Assembly (NCBI RefSeq): GCF_041228405.1 | Contig: NZ_CP133888.1 | Span: forward strand, 3,534,001-3,598,000 | Source of the DNA: Salinilacustrithrix flava | GTDB lineage: Bacteria; Actinomycetota; Acidimicrobiia; Acidimicrobiales; Salinilacustritrichaceae | Direction of reading: 5' to 3' | Length of the DNA stretch: 64,000 bases | Shown here: one piece after another, positions 25,494-35,203 of the stretch | Numbering within the stretch: position 1 is the first letter of the stretch | Layout: each line of letters opens with the position of its first letter | Made by a program: the position numbers and the translations under genes | Notes under the pieces: model-generated | What the model was told of the DNA's origin: nothing | The model's input: the letters and a program-made list of their open reading frames with translations, nothing else | Database searches by the model: none

Positions 25494-26837
25494 TCAGCTG
25501 AACACGCGGCGCACGCTCTCGACCGAGCCGGGCACGGCGAAGAGCACGACGTGGTCCCGGTCCCGGAGCTCGGAGCGGCCGCGGGCGATCTGGGCCTTGC
25601 CGTCTCGCACGTAGGCGCCGACGAGCACGTCCTTGGGCAGCCGGAGCTCGGCGATGATGCCCCCGTCGGCCTCGCTGCCCTCCCGGACCTCGACCTCGAG
25701 CACCTCGACCTCGCCCTGCAGGAAGGTGGCCACGGCCGAGATGTCGCCACGGACGAAGCGCAGCACGCCGTTGGCGCTGGCCGTGCGGGGCGACAGGGCG
25801 ACGTCGATGCCGGCCTCGGACAGCAGGGGCAGCAGCGAGAGGCGGTGCACGACCGCGATGGTCTCCTTGGCCCCCTCGAGCTTGGCGTAGAGGCAGGCGA
25901 GGATGTTGGCGTCGTCCTCACCGGTGAGCGCCAGCACGGCATCGAAGGAGCCGACGTCGGACTCCTCGAGCAGGTCGGAGTCGGTGATCTCGCCCTTGAG
26001 CACCAGCGCGCCGCCCAGGCGCTCGGCCAGCTCGTTGGCCCGCTCGTCGTCGCGCTCGACGATCACCACCTCACTCCCCCGGGACTCCAGCGCCACGGCG
26101 ACGAGCTCGGCGGTGCGTCCGCCGCCGAGGAGCATGATCCGTCGGGGGGCCTGGCGGGCCAGGCCGAGCAGGCGCATCAGCTGGCGGCGGGCCTTGCGCT
26201 TGCACAGCACCCGGACGAGGTCGTCGGCCTCGAGGGTCACGTCGCCTCGGGGGATGATGGTCTCCGAGCCGCGCGTGATGACCCCGAAGAGGAACTCCCA
26301 CTCCGGTTCGTGGTCGCGGGCGATCTCCATCAGGGACCGTCCCACCACCGGGGCGTCCGCCGGCAGCCGGGCACCGATGACCACGACCTCGCCGCCGGCC
26401 ATCTCGGCGACCTCCGAGGCGCCCGGGTACTCGAGCAGCTCCAGGATCTCCTGGGAGGTCTCGTGGTCCGGGTCGATGATGAGGTCGACGCCCATGGCGG
26501 TGTGCAGCGCAGCCGACTGGCGGGAGCGCAGCTCGGGATCTTCGAGCCGGCAGATGGTGCGCCCCACCCCGGCCTGCTTGGCGACGAGGCAGCACACGAG
26601 GTTGACCTCGTCCTGGCTGGTGACGGCCACGACCATCTCGGCCTTCTCGATGCCGGCCGCCCGCAGGATCTCGGGGTTGGTGCCCGATCCGAGCACGGTG
26701 AGCACGTCGAGGTGCTCCTCGACGTCGCGCAGGGCGACGCGGTCCCGGTCGATCACGGCCACGTCGTGGTGCTCCCGGCTGAGCCGATCGGCCACGTAGC
26801 TGCCGACCTCGCCGGCGCCGACGACGATCACGTACAC
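25494..26837 (-). CDS. trkA: Trk potassium uptake regulatory subunit TrkA (two RCK domains)
   Basis: A 447-residue peripheral protein with tandem RCK units. The first Rossmann motif is YVIVVGAGEVGSYVADRLS at the N terminus, ending the strand with VAVIDRD (NAD-binding acid). A second nucleotide fold starts at RIMLLGGGRTAELVAVALE (about residue 230). Each is followed by a TrkA-C domain. It gates TrkH in response to nucleotides. The GTG at 26837 is chosen because GGAGGT lies seven bases upstream and the family N terminus starts there; a longer frame to 26945 would run across the divergent dtxR promoter. Confidence 0.92.
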   Translation of the reverse strand: MYVIVVGAGEVGSYVADRLSREHHDVAVIDRDRVALRDVEEHLDVLTVLGSGTNPEILRAAGIEKAEMVVAVTSQDEVNLVCCLVAKQAGVGRTICRLEDPELRSRQSAALHTAMGVDLIIDPDHETSQEILELLEYPGASEVAEMAGGEVVVIGARLPADAPVVGRSLMEIARDHEPEWEFLFGVITRGSETIIPRGDVTLEADDLVRVLCKRKARRQLMRLLGLARQAPRRIMLLGGGRTAELVAVALESRGSEVVIVERDDERANELAERLGGALVLKGEITDSDLLEESDVGSFDAVLALTGEDDANILACLYAKLEGAKETIAVVHRLSLLPLLSEAGIDVALSPRTASANGVLRFVRGDISAVATFLQGEVEVLEVEVREGSEADGGIIAELRLPKDVLVGAYVRDGKAQIARGRSELRDRDHVVLFAVPGSVESVRRVFS

Positions 26838-26903
26838 GGGCGCACCTCCACGGGCGCCATCCTGCCCCACGACCGGACTGACCTGCCCCACCACAGCCCG
26901 AAG

Positions 26904-26933
26904 TTGACTTTTTCGGGCTCCGAAACTTACGGT
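26904..26933 (+). promoter_or_regulatory. Promoter with palindromic operator of the DtxR-family gene
   Basis: TTGACT (26904-26909) and TACGGT (26928-26933) with an 18-base spacer form a good promoter. The spacer contains the perfect palindrome TTTCGG-GCT-CCGAAA (26911-26925), and a further CCGAA half-site lies at 26898-26902. A dimeric metalloregulator bound here would block RNA polymerase, so autoregulation by the gene that follows is the natural reading. This is inference from position; the site does not match the classical DtxR box exactly. Confidence 0.6.
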
Positions 26934-26943
26934 CCCCGCCCGC

Positions 26944-27618
26944 ATGGGGACGATCTCGAAGTCCGAGCGAGAGCTCCTGAAGGCGATCTACCGCCTGTCC
27001 CAGGGGGCGAACCAGCCCGAGGCCCACACGGGCGCGCTCGCCGACAAGCTCGGCCTCTCCCCGTCCACGATCACCACCGCCATCAAGCGGCTGGCCGACC
27101 GGGGCCTGGTCGACCACACCCCCTACCGGGGCGTCGAGCTCACCGAGACCGGCAGCCGCGTCGCCGTGGCCAGCATCCGCCGCCACCGCATCGTCGAGCG
27201 CTTCCTCGCCGACATGCTCGGCTACGCGTGGAACGAGGCCGACCGCCTGGCGGCGACCTTCGAGCACGAGCTGCCCCAGGAGGTCGAGGACCGGCTGTTC
27301 GTGGCCCTCGACCGGCCCGACTCGTGCCCCCACGGCTTCCCGATCCCCGCCCCCGAGGTGGCCGACATCCCGCCGCTGCCGCCGCTCTACGACCTCGAGC
27401 CGGGCGACGTGGCCACCGTGGCGGTGCCGGGCTCGACCGACCCCGAGGTCGTCGCGTTCCTCGACCAGCTGGGGCTGCGACCGGGCGGACGGGTGCAGAT
27501 CCAGGAGAAGCACCCTTTCGACGGCCCGCTCGTGTTGACCATCGACGGCCAGACCCGCACGCTCGGTGCCACCGTCGCCAACCAGGTGTTCGTGCAGCGC
27601 GAGCACGCCGCCACCTGA
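26944..27618 (+). CDS. DtxR/MntR-family metal-dependent transcriptional regulator
   Basis: A 224-residue regulator. The N-terminal winged helix has the recognition region ADKLGLSPSTITTAIKRLADRG. The dimerisation and metal-binding domain carries RRHRIVERFLADMLGY and FEHELPQEVEDRL, with the ligand-bearing DRPDSCPHGFPIP (about residues 119-131). A C-terminal SH3/FeoA-like domain (about 140-215) completes the IdeR-type architecture. It should sense Fe2+ or Mn2+ and repress target promoters. The palindrome in its own promoter suggests autorepression. Position between Trk and the pyrophosphatase genes does not reveal its regulon. Confidence 0.92.
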   Translation: MGTISKSERELLKAIYRLSQGANQPEAHTGALADKLGLSPSTITTAIKRLADRGLVDHTPYRGVELTETGSRVAVASIRRHRIVERFLADMLGYAWNEADRLAATFEHELPQEVEDRLFVALDRPDSCPHGFPIPAPEVADIPPLPPLYDLEPGDVATVAVPGSTDPEVVAFLDQLGLRPGGRVQIQEKHPFDGPLVLTIDGQTRTLGATVANQVFVQREHAAT

Positions 27619-27661
27619 CCCGACCTACACCCGTACACACCCACGACAGGAGACAATCCCA

Positions 27662-29770
<2,109 letters not shown>

Positions 29771-29784
29771 TCTGACCTGACGCT

Positions 29785-29836
29785 CGTTCGCACCCCGGAA
29801 CGCGACCAGATCTGGTCACGGGCCGGGGTGCGAACG
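29785..29836. terminator. Compound hairpin after the pyrophosphatase gene
   Basis: A perfect 14-bp inverted repeat (29785-29798 with 29823-29836) encloses a second perfect 14-base palindrome (29804-29817, centre AGATCT). The RNA would form a long two-tier stem 14 bases after the hppA stop. No U-tract. It is probably a terminator. Its right arm contains the first possible start codon of the following gene. Confidence 0.7.
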
Positions 29837-30862
29837 CGTCCGACCTCCTACGCTGCCCCGATCACGACCGTCCTCGTCACCGCACACCAGCTCGACGCCT
29901 ACGGCGAGCGGCTCCGGGCCGCGGCACCCGCGGCGCGCTTCCTCGCCATGGACCGCGACGGCACCATCCGCGACGACGGGGTCGAGGTCTCCTGGGAGGA
30001 CGCTCGCGCCGACGTCGCCTACGGGTCGGCCGACATCTTCGACGACCGGTCCCTGACCCGCCGGTTCTTCGGCTGGCTGCTGCGAGCCGAGCAGCTCCAG
30101 TGGCTCCAGATGGCGGCCGCCGGCGTGGACCACCCCGCCTTCGGCGCCCTGCTCGACGGGGGCGTGCGCATCACCTCTGCCCACGTCACCGACATCCCGA
30201 TCGCCGAGTACGTCCTGGCCCAGGTGCTCCGGGCCACGGTGCCGATCGAGGCGATGGACGCCAGCACGGCGCAGCGGCAGTGGACCAAGCACGAGTGGCG
30301 CGAGGTCCACGGCAGCAGGTGGTTGGTGGTCGGGCTCGGGGCGATCGGCAGCGCCGTCGCGGTGCGAGCCCGGGCGTTCGGTGCCCAGGTGACCGGCGTC
30401 CGCCGCTCCCCCGCCGGCGACGAACCGGTCGACGAGATGATCGCACCGGACGACCTCCTGGCGGCCGTCCCGAACGCCGACGTCGTCGTGCTCTGCACCC
30501 CGGCCACCCGCCACACCGTCGGCATGGTGGGTGCGGACTTCCTCGGCCGCATGGCGCCGCAGTCGATCCTGGTGAACGTCGGGCGGGGCCAGCTGATCGA
30601 CGAGGTCGCGCTCCGGCGCGCCCTCGACGCGGGCCGGCCGGCCCGGGCGATCCTCGACGTCGCGGTCGACGAGCCGCCTGCCGACGACAGCTGGCTCTGG
30701 GACCACCCGGCGGTCACGCTCACCGCCCACACCTCCGCCGGCGGCGACGGCCGCCACGCCCGCGCCGCCGACGTGTTCGCCGGCAACCTGGCCCGCTTCG
30801 TCGCCGGGGAGGCCCTGGTGGACGAGGTCACCGCCGAGTCGCGCGAGGCGCCCCCGGGCTGA
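29828..30862 (+). CDS. D-isomer-specific 2-hydroxyacid dehydrogenase family protein
   Basis: A protein of up to 344 residues of the D-2-hydroxyacid dehydrogenase fold. The NAD motif is LVVGLGAIGSAVAVRA, the catalytic arginine is in LVNVGRGQLIDE, and the glutamate is in LDVAVDEPP. At the usual catalytic histidine the sequence reads LTAHTSAGG, which keeps a histidine. Likely reduces a 2-keto acid with NAD(P)H. The start is uncertain: the only ATG/GTG/TTG candidate, GTG 29828, lies in the right arm of the upstream hairpin. TACGCT (29849-29854) sits six bases before an in-frame ATC at 29861, which would give the expected N terminus ITTVLVT. Confidence 0.83.
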   Translation: MRTRPTSYAAPITTVLVTAHQLDAYGERLRAAAPAARFLAMDRDGTIRDDGVEVSWEDARADVAYGSADIFDDRSLTRRFFGWLLRAEQLQWLQMAAAGVDHPAFGALLDGGVRITSAHVTDIPIAEYVLAQVLRATVPIEAMDASTAQRQWTKHEWREVHGSRWLVVGLGAIGSAVAVRARAFGAQVTGVRRSPAGDEPVDEMIAPDDLLAAVPNADVVVLCTPATRHTVGMVGADFLGRMAPQSILVNVGRGQLIDEVALRRALDAGRPARAILDVAVDEPPADDSWLWDHPAVTLTAHTSAGGDGRHARAADVFAGNLARFVAGEALVDEVTAESREAPPG

Positions 30863-30880
30863 CCCGGCACACTGGGGTCC

Positions 30881-31297
30881 ATGACCCAGCAGGACACGGA
30901 GTACACGCCCCCGAGCGCGGAGGAGCTGCGCCAGCGCCTCACGCCCGAGCAGTTCGAGGTCACCCAGAACGCCGGCACCGAACGGGCCTTCAGCGGCGTC
31001 TACAACGACGAGAAGACGCCCGGCACCTACAGGTGCGTCGTGTGCGGGCTCGAGCTGTTCGTCTCCGACACCAAGTACGAGAGCGGCTCCGGGTGGCCGT
31101 CGTTCTGGAAGCCGATCGACGACGACCGGGTGACGCTCAAGGAGGACCGCAGCCACGGCATGGTCCGCACCGAGGTCACCTGCGCCCGCTGCGACGCCCA
31201 CCTCGGCCACCTCTTCCCCGACGGTCCCCAGCCCACCGGCCTGCGGTTCTGCATGAACTCGGCCAGCCTCGACCTGGACCCGGCCGAGGACGCCTGA
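30881..31297 (+). CDS. msrB: Peptide-methionine (R)-S-oxide reductase MsrB
   Basis: A 138-residue MsrB that reduces the R form of methionine sulfoxide in proteins, recycled by thioredoxin. Two CxxC pairs (CVVCG near residue 52 and CARCD near 101) bind structural zinc. SGSGWPSFW is the substrate pocket, and the catalytic cysteine is in RFCMNSASL. It lacks a second MsrA domain. CACACT (30868-30873) ends seven bases before the ATG, indicating a probable leaderless mRNA independent of the dehydrogenase gene just upstream. Confidence 0.96.
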   Translation: MTQQDTEYTPPSAEELRQRLTPEQFEVTQNAGTERAFSGVYNDEKTPGTYRCVVCGLELFVSDTKYESGSGWPSFWKPIDDDRVTLKEDRSHGMVRTEVTCARCDAHLGHLFPDGPQPTGLRFCMNSASLDLDPAEDA

Positions 31298-31305
31298 GCC
31301 CCCAG

Positions 31306-31355
31306 CGTTCCGCCACCGCTGCCAGTTCGTGGGAACTGGCAGCGACCGCGGAACG
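31306..31355. terminator. Two-tier hairpin between msrB and the helicase gene
   Basis: An inner perfect 11-bp stem (31318-31328 with 31333-31343, loop of four) is nested inside an outer perfect 8-bp stem (31306-31313 with 31348-31355), separated by symmetric four-base internal loops. It starts eight bases after the msrB stop and ends before the helicase promoter. Intrinsic terminator without a U-tract, or an RNA-processing element. Confidence 0.7.
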
Positions 31356-31395
31356 TGCCTGACATCCGAACGCCCGTTCAGTACCGTGTGAACGG

Positions 31396-33438
31396 ATGTT
31401 CGACCTCGATGCCGACCGGACCCTCCCCGACCTGACCGACGAGCAGCAGCGCGCCGTCGCTCACGACGGCTCGAGCCTGCTCATCGTGGCCGGCGCCGGC
31501 ACCGGCAAGACCACGACGCTGTCGGCCCGCCTCGCCCACCTCGTGGCCAACGGGGTCCCGCCCGAGCGGATCATGCTGCTCACCTTCAGCCGGCGGGCGG
31601 CCACCGAGCTGCTGTCCCGGGCCGAGCAGTGGGCGGGCCACGACCGGCTGCGGGGTGCGTGGGGCGGCACGTTCCACGCCGTGGCCAACCGGCTGCTCCG
31701 TCGGTACGGCCGCTCCGTCGGGATCGACCCGGACTTCACGCTGCTCGACCAGGGCGACCAGGCCGACCTGCTCGCCCTCGTGCGCGACGAGCTGTCCAGC
31801 GACTCGACCCCCCAGCGCCGGCGCGCCCGCAAGGAGCTGCTGGCGAGCGCGCTGAGCCGGGTCGTGAACACCCGCCAGCCGCTCGACGTCGTGCTCCGCC
31901 AGCACCACCCCTGGGTCGCCGACCAAGCCGACGAGCTGCGGGCCACCTACGGCGCCTACATCGCCCGCAAGCGCGAGCGGCACCTGGTCGACTACGACGA
32001 CCTGCTCTCGCTGTGGCGGGCGCTGGTCCAGGATCCCGAGGCCGGCCCGCTGGTCGCCGGCCGCTTCGACCACGTGCTCGTCGACGAGTACCAGGACACC
32101 AACGCCCTCCAGGCCGACGTGCTGGCGGCGATGGCCGCGGCCGGCGCCACCATCACCGCGGTGGGCGACGACGCGCAGGCCATCTACGGCTTCCGCGGCG
32201 GCACCGTGCGCAACATCCTCGACTTCCCGACCCGCTTCGATGCCGAGGTCGTCGCCCTCACGCGCAGCCACCGCTCCACGCCCGAGGTCGTCACCGTGGC
32301 CAACCGCATCTGGGATGCGGCATCGGAACGCCACGACAAGGAGCTGGTGGCCACACGCGCCTCGGGCACGCGGCCGAGCATGGTCACCGCCGGCGACGAG
32401 CACGCCGAGGCCCGAGGCGTGTGCGAGCGCCTGCTCGAGTCGGTGGAGCGTGGCATCCCGCTGCGTCGCCAGGCCGTCCTCTTCCGCACCGGACACCACG
32501 CCGACCTGCTCGAGGTCGAGCTCACCGTGCGACGGATCCCGTTCGTGAAGTTCGGTGGCCTCAAGTTCCTCGAGGCGGCCCACGTGAAGGACCTGCTCGC
32601 CCTGTGCCGGGTGGCGGTCAACCCCCGGGACGACCTGGCCTGGTTCCGGGTGCTGCAGCGCATCGACGGCGTCGGCCCCGGCATCGCCCGGCGCGTGGTC
32701 ACCGCGCTCGATGCCGCCGACGGGTCGCTCGGCCGGGTCGTGGACTCGGGCGTCGTCCCACCCCGCTCGGCCGACGAGGTCGCCGGGCTCGCCGCCGCGG
32801 TCGCCGCCGCCGCCGACGGAGATCTGGCCACCGGCGAGCGCATCGACGCCTGCCGCGCATGGCTCGACCCCCACCTCGACCGCTTCGGCGACGGCGCCGC
32901 CCGCCGCGCCGACCTGGCCCGCCTCTCGGAGCTGGCCGCGGGCACGCCCGACCTCGAGACCTTCCTCACCGAGCTCACCCTCGACCCGCCGGCCTCCACC
33001 GGCGACCTGGCCGGACCGCCGCACCTCGACGACGACGTCCTCACCCTCTCCACCATCCACTCGGCCAAGGGCGGCGAGTGGGACATCGTCCACCTGATCC
33101 ACGCCGCCGACGGGAACCTGCCCTCGGACCTGTCCACCGGCGACCCCGAGCAGCTCGAGGAGGAGCGTCGCCTGCTCTACGTGGCCGTCACCCGGGCCCG
33201 GGACGAGCTCCACGTCCACGTGCCCCTGCGGTTCCACCACCACCGCAACCGGCTCGACGACGCGCACTCCACCGGTCAGCGCAGCCGGTTCCTCACCGCC
33301 GATGTGGTCGACGCCATGGACGAGGTCGTCGCCGTGCCCGGCCCCGCGCCGGCGGGCGATGGGTCGCCGTCCCCGCTCCCCCGGGTCCGGGACGCGGTGG
33401 CGGCAGCCGACGCGGAGCTGGCTGCCCTGCTGGGGTAG
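31396..33438 (+). CDS. UvrD/PcrA-like superfamily 1 DNA helicase
   Basis: A 680-residue ATP-dependent 3'-5' helicase. Motif I is VAGAGTGKTTT (about residues 31-41), motif Ia LLTFSRRAA, motif II VDEYQDT (about 232), motif III VGDDAQAIYGFRGG, motif IV region LTRSHRST, motif V LSTIHSAKGGEWDIV and motif VI LLYVAVTRARDEL. It is somewhat shorter than UvrD1 or PcrA because the C-terminal tail is reduced. Likely unwinds DNA during repair or recombination. TACCGT (31382-31387) ends eight bases before the ATG. It ends two bases before the stop of the convergent zinc-ribbon gene. Confidence 0.92.
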   Translation: MFDLDADRTLPDLTDEQQRAVAHDGSSLLIVAGAGTGKTTTLSARLAHLVANGVPPERIMLLTFSRRAATELLSRAEQWAGHDRLRGAWGGTFHAVANRLLRRYGRSVGIDPDFTLLDQGDQADLLALVRDELSSDSTPQRRRARKELLASALSRVVNTRQPLDVVLRQHHPWVADQADELRATYGAYIARKRERHLVDYDDLLSLWRALVQDPEAGPLVAGRFDHVLVDEYQDTNALQADVLAAMAAAGATITAVGDDAQAIYGFRGGTVRNILDFPTRFDAEVVALTRSHRSTPEVVTVANRIWDAASERHDKELVATRASGTRPSMVTAGDEHAEARGVCERLLESVERGIPLRRQAVLFRTGHHADLLEVELTVRRIPFVKFGGLKFLEAAHVKDLLALCRVAVNPRDDLAWFRVLQRIDGVGPGIARRVVTALDAADGSLGRVVDSGVVPPRSADEVAGLAAAVAAAADGDLATGERIDACRAWLDPHLDRFGDGAARRADLARLSELAAGTPDLETFLTELTLDPPASTGDLAGPPHLDDDVLTLSTIHSAKGGEWDIVHLIHAADGNLPSDLSTGDPEQLEEERRLLYVAVTRARDELHVHVPLRFHHHRNRLDDAHSTGQRSRFLTADVVDAMDEVVAVPGPAPAGDGSPSPLPRVRDAVAAADAELAALLG

Positions 33439-33439
33439 G

Positions 33440-33688
33440 TCAGGCTGGCGGGTAGATGATCGACCAGGTCGTCTCGCACGACGAGCACCGCCCGAGGCCA
33501 CGCGAGGTGCGCAGGTCGAGGGACTCGAGACGACCAGCACCGCCGCAGCGGGCGCACCGCAGGTCGACCAGGGACGTCGGGCGCCGATCAGCGGGTGGCT
33601 CGTCGCCGAGCCCGAGCGCCACCTCCAGGCCGCGTGCCCGCGCGTCGCGTCGCAAGCGTGCCCTGCGGAGTCGGTCGTTGATCGCCAT
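33440..33688 (-). CDS. Small zinc-ribbon protein
   Basis: An 82-residue protein with a basic N-terminal helix (RLRRARLRRDARARG) followed by one zinc ribbon: CARCGGAGR and, 18 residues on, CSSCETTW. A purine-rich AGAGGGA lies about eight bases before the ATG. Ribbons like this bind nucleic acid or protein partners; nothing more specific can be said. The longer open frame running upstream to 34204 is an antisense artefact of the LCP gene. Convergent with the helicase gene at one base distance. Confidence 0.7.
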   Translation of the reverse strand: MAINDRLRRARLRRDARARGLEVALGLGDEPPADRRPTSLVDLRCARCGGAGRLESLDLRTSRGLGRCSSCETTWSIIYPPA

Positions 33689-33913
33689 GTCGGGATCCCT
33701 CTGGTCCGTCGTCAGGTGCCCGCACGTCCACTCTGCCCCGCGCCACGCCGATCCGCCAGCGCGCGTCGGCCCGTTTGCCAGCGGTCCCGGCAGCGCCGGA
33801 GGAGCCGGAAGCCCGACGACCCGAGCACGTGCGTGCATCGTCACGGGCGGCACCGCGATGCAAGACTCGTGCGGTGCTCCGACCCCTGCGCACGGCTTCC
33901 GCCGAGCCTCTCC

Positions 33914-35203
33914 GTGGCTGAGACCGACACCCGGCGCTTCGTCGTGCCGGCACCCCCGGCCGGTGGTCGCTCGACGCCGCCACCCCGCCGCACCCCCGAG
34001 GTCGTGCTGCCATCGAGCGCGCCCACGGACCCGGCAGGCGGGCACACCATGGTCGCCGCCGCCCCGCCTGCTGCCCCGACGCCGTCGCCCCGCACCGACC
34101 GCCCGGCCCGGGTCGTCATCCCCGCGCCCGGTGCCGCGCCGAAGCCGGCACCGGCGCCCCCCGCTGCGGTGAAGCCCGCCGCGAAGGCTCCGGCTGCCCG
34201 CCACCGTGACCCGGCCCGCACGGACCGTCGCTGGCCCCCGTCTCGACGCACCGTGGTCCGGACGGTCCTGGGGATCTTCCTCGTGCTCGCCCTCCTCGCG
34301 GTCGGCGGCCTGCTGTACGGCTACCAGCAGTTCCGTTCCATCGAGCGGGTCGAGCTCGCCGACGTCCTCGCCTCGGCCGACGGCACCAACTACCTCATCG
34401 TCGGCTCCGACACCCGGGCGGGCATCTCCCCCGACGACCCCAACGCCGGGGCCATCCTCGGCCCGGACGCCCAGGGCGGCGAACCCGAGCGCTCCGACAC
34501 GATCATGATCCTGCGGGTCGACGGCGAGGGCTCACGCATGCTCTCCGTGCCCCGCGACCTGCTGGTCACCATCTCCGAGACCGGGCAGACCACCCGGATC
34601 AACGCCGCGTTCAACGGCGGTCCCCACCGCCTGATCGCCACCCTCCGCGACCAGCTGCAGCTCCCCATCCACCACTACCTGGAGATCGACTTCGTCGCCT
34701 TCCGCGACCTCGTCGACGCCCTCGGCGGCATCACCATCGACTTCCCCCACCCGGCCTCGGATCACATGTCCGGCCTGAACGTCCCCGAAGCGGGACCCCA
34801 GGTCCTCGACGGCACGCAGGCCCTCGCCTACGTGCGCTCCCGCTACTACACCGAGACCATCGACGGCCGGCAGGTCACCGAGCCCACCGGCGACATCGGG
34901 CGCACCGTGCGCCAGCAGCAGTTCCTGTCCGCGGTGGTGTCGGAGATGAGCGGGGAGCGCAACCCGCTGCGCCTCGCCCGGATGACGAGCTCGATGGCTG
35001 CGGGCATGCGCATCGACGACCAGATGAGCTACCTCGACGCCGTGCGCCTGGCGCTGCGGATGCGGGGGATGGAGCTCGAGCCCACCGCGCTGCCGACGTC
35101 CAACCGCACCCTCGGGTCGGGGGCGCAGGTGCTCGACCTGGTCCAGCCCGGAGCCGACGAGATCCTGGCCCGGTTCGGCTCCCCGGGCGCCACCATCGGC
35201 TAG
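33914..35203 (+). CDS. LytR-CpsA-Psr (LCP) family envelope glycopolymer transferase
   Basis: A 429-residue type II membrane protein. A Pro/Ala-rich cytoplasmic tail of about 110 residues precedes one transmembrane helix (about 117-137). The extracytoplasmic LCP domain contains TNYLIVGSDTRAG, RSDTIMILRVDGEG, LSVPRDL and INAAFNGG, with the conserved arginines and aspartates that bind polyprenyl pyrophosphate. LCP enzymes attach teichoic acid, capsule or arabinogalactan to peptidoglycan, in line with the AftD-like gene in this window. The GTG at 33914 is the best in-frame start; the frame upstream is low-complexity. Its TAG shares CTAG with the stop of the convergent RNB gene. Confidence 0.9.
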   Translation: MAETDTRRFVVPAPPAGGRSTPPPRRTPEVVLPSSAPTDPAGGHTMVAAAPPAAPTPSPRTDRPARVVIPAPGAAPKPAPAPPAAVKPAAKAPAARHRDPARTDRRWPPSRRTVVRTVLGIFLVLALLAVGGLLYGYQQFRSIERVELADVLASADGTNYLIVGSDTRAGISPDDPNAGAILGPDAQGGEPERSDTIMILRVDGEGSRMLSVPRDLLVTISETGQTTRINAAFNGGPHRLIATLRDQLQLPIHHYLEIDFVAFRDLVDALGGITIDFPHPASDHMSGLNVPEAGPQVLDGTQALAYVRSRYYTETIDGRQVTEPTGDIGRTVRQQQFLSAVVSEMSGERNPLRLARMTSSMAAGMRIDDQMSYLDAVRLALRMRGMELEPTALPTSNRTLGSGAQVLDLVQPGADEILARFGSPGATIG

